Part shown: in pieces, positions 1 through 4,470 of the stretch
How the letters are laid out: every line of letters starts with the position of its first letter
Position numbering within the stretch: position 1 is the first letter of the stretch
From: Porphyromonadaceae bacterium UBA7180
Lineage (GTDB): Bacteria; Bacteroidota; Bacteroidia; Bacteroidales; Muribaculaceae
Direction of reading: 5' to 3'
NCBI GenBank assembly: GCA_002491165.1
Contig: DKVK01000007.1
Location: forward strand, 1 to 6,365
DNA length: 6,365 nucleotides
The notes under the pieces: model-generated
Told to the model about the DNA's origin: nothing
Database searches by the model: none
The model's input: only the letters and a program-made list of their open reading frames with translations
Position numbers and translations under genes: made by a program

Positions 1-1
1 T

Positions 2-256
2 CGAAAAACGGGGAGTACTATAACCGTCTACTTCTACTCTGTGCGCGGTTTCGACGGCTCGCTGTGGTCGAAGGAATCGAAAGCCATCCGTGTCAAGACT
101 TTATACGACGGCTACAACGAGATTGAAAGCATCCTGACCGGCGGCGGCGACACCCCGCGCTGGTTCACGCTCCAAGGTTGGGAAGTGAAGAATCCGCAGC
201 CCGGCCTCATCTACATCCGCGTTGACCGCCGCGGCTCCCGCAAGATAGTTTTCTAA
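2..256 (+). CDS. C-terminal end of a secreted/surface protein (5' truncated)
   Basis: The reading frame is open from base 2 to the TAA at 254-256, giving 84 residues with no stop. The true start lies left of the window; the GTG at 41 is only an internal valine codon. The first part (ITVYFYSVRGFDGSLWSKES) resembles the late strands of a fibronectin type III-like beta-sandwich. After a Gly-rich linker (GGGDTPR), the last 30 or so residues follow the pattern x-F-T-L-Q-G-x-x-V-x-N-P-x-P-G-x-I-Y-I-R-V ... R-K-I-V-F. Many exported Bacteroidales proteins end with such a tail, which resembles type IX secretion (Por secretion) C-terminal domains. I infer a secreted or cell-surface protein. The catalytic or binding part is outside the window, so no function can be given. 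A strong terminator follows 25 bases after the stop. Confidence 0.7.
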   Translation, partial: RKTGSTITVYFYSVRGFDGSLWSKESKAIRVKTLYDGYNEIESILTGGGDTPRWFTLQGWEVKNPQPGLIYIRVDRRGSRKIVF

Positions 257-281
257 ACGCAAACCAGTTGACACAATACAT

Positions 282-329
282 TTTCCGCAAAATTCTCCGC
301 CGCAAGGCGGATTTTGCGGAAAGTTTTTT
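282..329 (+). terminator. Strong intrinsic terminator of the upstream gene
   Basis: A perfect 12-bp stem (282-293 with 311-322) encloses a 3-base bulge (294-296) and a further 5-bp CCGCC/GGCGG stem (297-301 with 306-310). The stem is capped by GCAA (302-305), a GNRA-type tetraloop. Six T residues follow (324-329). This is a textbook rho-independent terminator for the gene ending at 256. Confidence 0.92.
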
Positions 330-357
330 GTCATATCGCGGAAATGTCGTAACTTTG
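327..357 (+). promoter_or_regulatory. Bacteroidota-type promoter for rplY
   Basis: TTTG at 327-330, a 19-base spacer, then TAACTTTG at 350-357 match the known Bacteroidota housekeeping promoter (-33 TTTG, -7 TAnnTTTG) at every defined position. The expected start is a few bases beyond 360, leaving a leader of about 100 bases before rplY. The -33 box shares bases with the T-tract of the upstream terminator. Confidence 0.88.
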
Positions 358-401
358 CGGCGCAAAAAGAATATCCCCGTGTGATGGGAAATCTGTTGCG
401 G

Positions 402-425
402 GCGTCCGGGCAAGTTTTCGGACGC
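402..425 (+). promoter_or_regulatory. Hairpin in the rplY 5' leader
   Basis: GCGTCCG (402-408) pairs perfectly with CGGACGC (419-425) around a 10-base loop, in the untranslated leader and about 40 bases before the rplY start. There is no T-tract, so it is not a terminator. It could be a stabilising stem or an L25-binding autoregulatory structure. The latter is inference only; I do not recognise a known leader family. Confidence 0.5.
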
Positions 426-463
426 ATGACAACTTATTTTGAGTAACACAAATATTTAAAGAA

Positions 464-1114
464 ATGAAGACATTTGAACTGAAGGCCGAAGCCCGCGAAA
501 ACCTGGGCAAAAAGGCAGTGAAGGCACTCCGTGCCGAAGGCAAAATCCCCGCAGTGCTCAACGGCGGCAAAATCGTTGAACTGCCCTACAAAGAGGCTCT
601 CCGCCCCGGTGAGAAACTCGTGGAAATCGACGCCAAACGCGGCATCATCACTACCGACATCACTGTTAAGGCCGAAGACGTTCGTAAACTTATCTACACA
701 CCGGACATCTTTGCCATCGAGATGGAACTCAACGGCGAAAAACGCAACGCCGTGATGAAAGAACTCCAGTTCCAGCCCGTCAAGGACACCGTGCTGCACA
801 TCGACTTCCTCGAGGTTTATCCCGAAAAACCCGTCGTTATGGAAGTTCCCGTGCAGATCGAAGGCCACGCCGAAGGTGTGAAAGCCGGTGGTAAGCTTAC
901 ACTGAGCATGCGCAAACTGAAAGTGAAAGCTCCCTACACCGAGATTCCCGAGCGCCTCGTCATCAATGTTGACAAACTCGGCCTCGGCCAGTCAATGGCC
1001 GTCCGTGACCTCCACTTCGAGGGCCTCGAGCTGATGAACGCCGGCAACGCCGTTGTCTGCGCCGTACAGCTCACACGTGCCGCCCGTGGTGCCGCAGCCA
1101 AAGCTGCCGACTAA
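464..1114 (+). CDS. rplY: 50S ribosomal protein L25 / general stress protein CTC (bL25)
   Basis: This 216-residue protein is of the long, two-domain TL5/CTC type; E. coli L25 has only the first domain. Residues 1-90 carry the 5S rRNA-binding L25 domain, with the family pattern R-E-N-L-G-K-K-A ... L-R-A-E-G-K-I-P-A-V near residues 11-31. The L-Q-F-Q-P-V-K-D-T-V-L-H-I-D-F stretch (101-115) leads into the C-terminal CTC beta domain, with G-x-A-E-G-V-K-x-G-G at 134-143. An Ala-rich tail ends the protein. L25 is known to bind 5S rRNA in the central protuberance of the 50S subunit. The start codon follows an A-rich stretch (ATTTAAAGAA) without a Shine-Dalgarno motif, as is usual in Bacteroidota, and it gives the normal family N-terminus. 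It is transcribed from the promoter at 327-357 and followed by its own terminator. Confidence 0.97.
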   Translation: MKTFELKAEARENLGKKAVKALRAEGKIPAVLNGGKIVELPYKEALRPGEKLVEIDAKRGIITTDITVKAEDVRKLIYTPDIFAIEMELNGEKRNAVMKELQFQPVKDTVLHIDFLEVYPEKPVVMEVPVQIEGHAEGVKAGGKLTLSMRKLKVKAPYTEIPERLVINVDKLGLGQSMAVRDLHFEGLELMNAGNAVVCAVQLTRAARGAAAKAAD

Positions 1115-1136
1115 TCGGAGTGACTTAAAGTACACC

Positions 1137-1185
1137 GGACGATGCGCAAAAGCCCTGCGGCTCAGGCGCATCGTCCCTTCTTTTT
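1137..1185 (+). terminator. Intrinsic terminator between rplY and pth
   Basis: GGACGATGCGC (1137-1147) pairs perfectly over 11 bp with GCGCATCGTCC (1166-1176). A second small stem, AGCC/GGCT (1151-1154 with 1159-1162), sits inside the loop. The stem is followed by CTTCTTTTT (1177-1185). It lies 22 bases after the rplY stop and only 4 bases before the likely pth start, so pth expression probably depends on read-through. Confidence 0.9.
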
Positions 1186-1189
1186 AACT

Positions 1190-1816
1190 ATGACGAATTT
1201 CTTTTCACGCCTCTTCGGCCGCGACAAACGGCGGGAGGCGGATGCCGATATGAAAAAATTTCTTATTGTAGGGCTGGGCAACATCGGCCCGGAATATGTG
1301 GGCACGCGCCACAACGCCGGCTTCATGATTGCCGACCGCCTGGTGGAAGACTGCGGCGGCTCCTTCTCGTCGTGCCGCTACGGCGACATGGCTGAGGTCA
1401 AGGTCAAGAATTGCCAGCTTATGGTGCTCAAACCCTCCACCTTCATGAACCTTTCGGGGGTGGCGGTGCGTTATTGGATGAACAAGGAGAAGATGCCGCT
1501 CGAAAACCTATTGGTGCTCGTCGATGATCTCGCCCTCCCCTTCGGGGCTATACGCCTGCGCACCGGGGGCGCCGACGCCGGCCATAACGGCCTGAAGAAC
1601 ATTGCCGAACAACTCGGCACGCAGAAGTATTGCCGCCTGCGCTTCGGCGTGGGCAACGATTTTCCGCGCGGCGGACAGATAGACTTCGTGCTCGGCAAAT
1701 TCCCGCCCGAAGAGATGAAGGAGATGCCCGCACGCCTCGAAACGGCAGCCGACGCCGTGAAAGCTTTCTGCCTCAGCGGAGCCGCCTTCGCCATGACTCA
1801 TTTCAACAACAAGTAA
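1190..1816 (+). CDS. pth: Peptidyl-tRNA hydrolase
   Basis: Pth hydrolyses the ester bond of peptidyl-tRNA released prematurely from ribosomes and so recycles tRNA in the cytosol. Numbering from the ATG at 1250, the protein has 188 residues, close to the E. coli length of 194. It shows L-G-N-I-G-P-E-Y-x-x-T-R-H-N-A-G-F (9-25), S-T-F-M-N-L-S-G (63-70), V-D-D-L-A-L-P-F-G (91-99) and G-H-N-G-L (111-115). Asn11, His21, Asn67, Asp92 and Asn113 line up with the known active-site residues Asn10, His20, Asn68, Asp93 and Asn114. I annotate the start at 1190, which adds a 20-residue N-terminal stretch (MTNFFSRLFGRDKRREADAD) with codon use like the rest of the gene. The ATG at 1250 is the main alternative and has GGGAGG about 12 bases upstream. 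An upstream ATG at 1142 lies inside the terminator hairpin and is unlikely. hslR follows after 7 bases. Confidence 0.95.
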   Translation: MTNFFSRLFGRDKRREADADMKKFLIVGLGNIGPEYVGTRHNAGFMIADRLVEDCGGSFSSCRYGDMAEVKVKNCQLMVLKPSTFMNLSGVAVRYWMNKEKMPLENLLVLVDDLALPFGAIRLRTGGADAGHNGLKNIAEQLGTQKYCRLRFGVGNDFPRGGQIDFVLGKFPPEEMKEMPARLETAADAVKAFCLSGAAFAMTHFNNK

Positions 1817-1823
1817 GCAAATT

Positions 1824-2276
1824 ATGGCCAAAGGAGAAGAAAGAATAGACAAATGGCTGTGGGCGATGCGCGTGTTCAAGACGCGCACCATCAGCACCGA
1901 TGCCTGCAAGAAGGGGCGCGTCACGATGAACGGAAGCTCGCTGAAACCGTCGCGCACCATAAAGCCCGGCGACGTGGTGGACGTCAAGAAACCGCCCGTC
2001 ACATACACCTTCCGCGTGGTGCAACTGTCCGAGAACCGACTCGGCGCCAAGCTCGTACCCGATTATCTGGAGAACCTGACGCCTCAAAGCCAGTACGACA
2101 TCCTGGAGATGGCTAAAATTTCCGGATTCGTAGACCGCCGCAAAGGCCTCGGGCGTCCCACGAAGCGCGACGCCCGCCGCATGGCCTCCTTCCGCGAGGA
2201 AACCGCCGCCGACACCTTCTTCCTCGACTGGGAAGACGACGATGATGACGACCCCGACGACCCCGACGAATATTAA
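1824..2276 (+). CDS. hslR: Hsp15-like S4-domain RNA-binding protein
   Basis: This 150-residue protein starts 7 bases after pth, so the two are almost surely co-transcribed. Residues 7-54 form an S4 RNA-binding domain (R-I-D-K-W-L-W-A-M-R-V-F-K-T-R-T at 7-22, then K-G-R-V-T-x-N-G and K-P-S-R-T-I-K-P-G-D-V-V). The motif G-R-P-T-K-R-D-A-R-R (110-119) is typical of Hsp15. In E. coli, Hsp15 binds free 50S subunits that still carry a nascent chain on tRNA and helps return them to use. The protein is longer than the 133-residue E. coli form because of a very acidic C-terminal tail: residues 135-149 hold ten Asp and two Glu. That tail is unlike the basic end of the E. coli protein. The function is inferred from the family; the symbol is fairly secure given the motifs. 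Confidence 0.88.
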   Translation: MAKGEERIDKWLWAMRVFKTRTISTDACKKGRVTMNGSSLKPSRTIKPGDVVDVKKPPVTYTFRVVQLSENRLGAKLVPDYLENLTPQSQYDILEMAKISGFVDRRKGLGRPTKRDARRMASFREETAADTFFLDWEDDDDDDPDDPDEY

Positions 2277-2293
2277 CCCTCATAAAGAAAGTA

Positions 2294-2326
2294 AGACCGG
2301 GCCTCACGAGGTCCGGTCTGTTTGTT
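2294..2326 (+). terminator. Terminator after hslR, probably bidirectional
   Basis: An 11-bp stem with one G-U pair (2294-2304 with 2309-2319) is closed by the tetraloop CACG. On the plus strand it is followed by GTTTGTT. On the minus strand the same stem is followed by TACTTTCTTT. The T-tracts are interrupted but present on both sides, which suits a site between convergent genes. It lies 17 bases after the hslR stop. Confidence 0.75.
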
Positions 2327-2347
2327 ACCCGACTGAGTCGGGGTAAC
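2324..2347. repeat. Second hairpin directly abutting the hslR terminator
   Basis: GTTACCCGAC (2324-2333) pairs with GTCGGGGTAAC (2337-2347) through 10 bp with one bulged G and a TGA loop. Its left arm overlaps the end of the preceding terminator's T-rich tail. No T-tract follows on the plus strand. It may be a back-up terminator, a 3'-end stabiliser, or a structure for the convergent transcript. Confidence 0.6.
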
Positions 2348-2419
2348 CCAAGGTTGAAAATTAGCTTTACCTTTACTGCGATGTCTGTTTTCGCGTGGGT
2401 GGCTGATTTATGCGTTCAC

Positions 2420-2427
2420 TACCTTTG
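2420..2427 (+). promoter_or_regulatory. Promoter -7-like box pointing into the convergent gene
   Basis: TACCTTTG matches the Bacteroidota -7 consensus TAnnTTTG and is identical to the box used before fabD. No TTTG sits 19-21 bases upstream, so it is incomplete. If active it would make RNA antisense to the 3' end of the gene at 2472-3167. The rest of 2348-2471 shows no gene I can support. Confidence 0.25.
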
Positions 2428-2471
2428 CGCATTGGTAGCAGATGCGGAGCAATGTGGCCGGTCAGTCAGAC

Positions 2472-3167
2472 TTATTTGGCTTCGCCGCCTCTTCTCTTAC
2501 CGTCGAACTTCACGTTCTTGCGGTCGAATTTTGCCTCTTTGACGGCTTTTGCCTGACGGTCTCCCTTGAGCTGTTTCTTATCGGCTTTCAGTTTGGCGCG
2601 CTCGGCCATGCGGGCTTTGTTTTCTGCGAATTTAGCCTTCTGCTCGTCGGTCAGGACGTTCTGGATTTCCTTCTGCTCCTTTTCGCGGATTTTGTCGATT
2701 TCGCCGCGCGATTTGTCGCGGAGCTTCTGAACGTCCTGCTTGCCGTCCTGTTTGATTTTGTCATACTGGGCGCGGTAGTTGTCGCGGATACCGTCCACTT
2801 TAGCCTGCTGTTCGGGAGTGAGGGTGATACCCTCCATCAACGGCGAGCCTTTCTTGCCGTCCTGACGGCGGTCAGGGCGTTTGCTGCAGCCTTCCTTGCC
2901 GTCGTGGTGACGGCGGTCGCCGCGTTTGCACTTGCGGTCGCCTTTGTCGCACTTGGCTTTTTTGCAGTCGGTCTGAGGACAGTTGGCCGGATTGCAGTTG
3001 TTTTCATTGCAATTTTCCTGTTTGCAATTGTTTTCAGCACACTGTGTGGCTTCACAGTTATTTTGTTCCGTTTTTCCTTTGTTGGCGTTCTGAGGGGTTT
3101 GTGCTACCGCCTGGCCGAGGCCGAGGGCGAATATTGCGGTTGCCAAAGCAAGAAATGTCTTTTTCAT
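2472..3167 (-). CDS. Exported LTxxQ (Spy/CpxP-like) protein with cysteine pentapeptide repeats
   Basis: This 231-residue protein has a clear signal peptide: Lys2-Lys3, a hydrophobic core (FLALATAIFALGLG) and an AVA-Q site after residue 22. It is therefore predicted to be periplasmic or otherwise exported. Residues 36-75 are eight consecutive pentapeptides, each with Cys in the middle (Cys38, 43, 48, 53, 58, 63, 68, 73), followed by Cys80 and Cys94. A basic stretch rich in Lys, Arg, Asp and two His (74-106) follows. Residues 115-120 (TLTPEQ) and 172-176 (LTDEQ) are two LTxxQ-type motifs, and between and after them lies a long, highly charged, probably alpha-helical region, as in Spy/CpxP or the Bacteroidota DUF4890-type proteins. 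Those families include periplasmic chaperones and metal-stress proteins; a metal-buffering or redox role here is inference. The C-terminus is very basic (RRGGEAK). It is a single-gene unit on this strand, convergent with hslR and divergent from fabD. Confidence 0.85.
   Translation of the reverse strand: MKKTFLALATAIFALGLGQAVAQTPQNANKGKTEQNNCEATQCAENNCKQENCNENNCNPANCPQTDCKKAKCDKGDRKCKRGDRRHHDGKEGCSKRPDRRQDGKKGSPLMEGITLTPEQQAKVDGIRDNYRAQYDKIKQDGKQDVQKLRDKSRGEIDKIREKEQKEIQNVLTDEQKAKFAENKARMAERAKLKADKKQLKGDRQAKAVKEAKFDRKNVKFDGKRRGGEAK
2943..3062 (-). repeat. Eight-unit 15-bp coding repeat (xxCxx pentapeptides)
   Basis: Read on the minus strand, a Cys codon (TGC, TGT) recurs at exact 15-base intervals across eight units. 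Central units are similar in DNA too, for example AACAATTGCAAACAG, GAAAATTGCAATGAA and AACAACTGCAATCCG, which suggests tandem duplication followed by drift. Unit sequences include NNCKQ, ENCNE, NNCNP and ANCPQ, so Asn is favoured before Cys. The repeat is part of the LTxxQ protein gene, directly after its signal peptide. Confidence 0.9.
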
Positions 3168-3414
3168 CTTTCTTTCGTTTTATGAATTTGTTATTTCGTT
3201 TGTCATTATGACGTTGCAGCTCCCGGATAGTTTAAATCGGACATCGCTATTTTACAAATTTTAATTGGTTTAGCACGATGAAAACAACGTCTCCGGCCGT
3301 AGTTGTTAATATATTTAATGAAATAAGGATTATTCTAAATGTCATATCAGCGAGCAACGCGATGTCCATTCATGCGCGCGCGGAGACTTAAAGGAAATTA
3401 AAATTACGGAAAAG

Positions 3415-3446
3415 TTTCGTTAATCCGATTATTATATGTACCTTTG
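3415..3446 (+). promoter_or_regulatory. Promoter for fabD-asd
   Basis: TACCTTTG at 3439-3446 is a full match to the -7 element TAnnTTTG. Twenty bases upstream, TTTC (3415-3418) matches three of four bases of the -33 TTTG. Transcription should start near 3453, giving a leader of roughly 110 bases before fabD. Confidence 0.8.
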
Positions 3447-3489
3447 CAGCGGCAAAAGGGATATGTGTTTTAAAACATACTCCAAAGGC

Positions 3490-3503
3490 AGCAGGCGGCT
3501 GCT
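3490..3503 (+). promoter_or_regulatory. Small hairpin in the fabD leader
   Basis: AGCAG and CTGCT pair around a GCGG loop within the leader, about 60 bases before the fabD start. It is short, with no T-tract; any regulatory role is speculative. Confidence 0.3.
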
Positions 3504-3565
3504 TCCCCGCGAGCCGCAAAACGATGCTTGAAAGGTAAAAACAGAAATAAAAAGGAAAAGACAAT

Positions 3566-4447
3566 ATGAAGACAGCTTATGTATTTCCCGGCCAGGGCGC
3601 TCAGTTCGTAGGAATGGGCAAGGACCTCTACGACAACAATCCCGAGGCCCGCGAAATGTTCGAAAAGGCAAACGAGGTGCTCGGTTTCCGCATCACCGAC
3701 CTCATGTTCAACGGCACCGAAGAAGACTTAAAGCAGACCAAGGTGACGCAGCCCGCCATCTTCTTGCACAGCGTGATACTTGCCAAGTCACTGGGCGACG
3801 GGTTCAAGCCCGACATGGTGGCCGGCCACAGCCTCGGCGAGTTCTCGGCATTGGTAGCCGCCGGAGCCATGAGTTTCGAAGACGGACTGCGCCTGGTGGC
3901 GACGCGCGCCATGGCCATGCAGAAGGCCTGCGAGGCAAACCCCTCCACTATGGCCGCCGTGCTCGCCCTCCCCGACGAAAAAGTGGAAGAGCTTTGCGCC
4001 GAAGTCGATGACATAGTGGCTCCCGCCAACTACAACTGCCCCGGCCAGGTGGTAATCTCCGGCACGAATGCCGGCATCGACGCAGCTTGCGAAAAGATGC
4101 TCGCCGCCGGTGCACGCCGCGCCCTCAAGCTGAAAGTGGGCGGAGCTTTCCATAGCCCGCTGATGGCTCCCGCCAAGGAGGAACTCACCCGCGCCATCGA
4201 CGCCACCGAGTTCAAGACGCCCGTCTGCCCCGTCTATCAGAACGTGGACGGCAAACCCCATACCAACCCCGAGGAAATCAAGGCTAACCTTATAGAACAG
4301 CTCACCGCCCCTGTGCGCTGGACTCAGGACGTGCAGGCCATGATAGCCGACGGCGCCACCGACTTCGTGGAACTCGGCCCGGGCAAGGTGCTCCAGGGCC
4401 TGGTCAGCAAGATTGACCGCAAGATGAACGTTTCCGGCAAACAGTAA
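3566..4447 (+). CDS. fabD: Malonyl-CoA:acyl carrier protein transacylase
   Basis: FabD moves malonyl groups from CoA to acyl carrier protein, supplying the extender unit for type II fatty-acid synthesis in the cytosol. The 293-residue length is normal for the family (about 300). The N-terminal F-P-G-Q-G-A-Q (7-13) and the nucleophile motif G-H-S-L-G-E (87-92, active Ser89) are present. Arg114 in V-A-T-R-A, His196 in G-A-F-H-S-P and Gln245 in I-E-Q-L correspond to the known E. coli residues Arg117, His201 and Gln250. The C-terminal E-L-G-P-G-K-V-L-x-G-L motif is at 269-279. The ATG is preceded by AAGGAAAAG at 3552-3560, a weak Shine-Dalgarno-like stretch about 9 bases away, and gives the standard N-terminus. 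asd follows after 23 bases with no terminator between them, so the two are probably one transcript. Confidence 0.97.
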   Translation: MKTAYVFPGQGAQFVGMGKDLYDNNPEAREMFEKANEVLGFRITDLMFNGTEEDLKQTKVTQPAIFLHSVILAKSLGDGFKPDMVAGHSLGEFSALVAAGAMSFEDGLRLVATRAMAMQKACEANPSTMAAVLALPDEKVEELCAEVDDIVAPANYNCPGQVVISGTNAGIDAACEKMLAAGARRALKLKVGGAFHSPLMAPAKEELTRAIDATEFKTPVCPVYQNVDGKPHTNPEEIKANLIEQLTAPVRWTQDVQAMIADGATDFVELGPGKVLQGLVSKIDRKMNVSGKQ

Positions 4448-4470
4448 CACACAATAAATCCACTCCTCTT

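Larger units (their letters stand above)
3168..3565. other. Divergent intergenic region between the LTxxQ gene and fabD
   Basis: These 398 bases separate two genes transcribed away from each other. The right part holds the fabD promoter and leader, listed separately. The left part, upstream of the minus-strand gene, is AT-rich. Its only promoter-like match on the minus strand is TAAAATTTG (3255-3263 on the plus strand), which has one base too many between TA and TTTG and no clear -33 box, so the real start may use another sigma factor. The minus-strand gene has an A-rich, purine-rich start region (AAACGAAAGAAAG) directly before its ATG. No convincing ORF or RNA gene is seen. Confidence 0.6.

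Noticed and set aside
41..256. A separate 71-residue gene starting at the GTG at 41.
   Set aside because: The frame is open to the left edge with similar protein-like sequence before the GTG, so this is the end of a longer gene.
1142..1189. Upstream ATG for pth adding 16 residues (MRKSPAAQAHRPFFLT).
   Set aside because: The start codon lies inside the left arm of the rplY terminator and the added residues simply encode the hairpin; they do not resemble Pth.
2354..2542. A small 62-codon plus-strand gene after the hslR terminator.
   Set aside because: It starts at TTG, has no supporting start signal, and more than a third of it is antisense to the LTxxQ gene.
2943..3062. A CRISPR array or other non-coding tandem repeat.
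   Set aside because: The 15-bp period is a whole number of codons, units drift in sequence, and there are no spacers; it encodes the Cys pentapeptides.
2442..3185. Long plus-strand open frame of 247 codons that looks like a hydrophobic membrane protein.
   Set aside because: It is the mirror of the minus-strand LTxxQ gene: antisense of Lys/Asp/Glu/Gln codons gives Phe/Leu/Val/Ile. The minus strand has a signal peptide, LTxxQ motifs and the regular Cys repeat, so that strand is the coding one.
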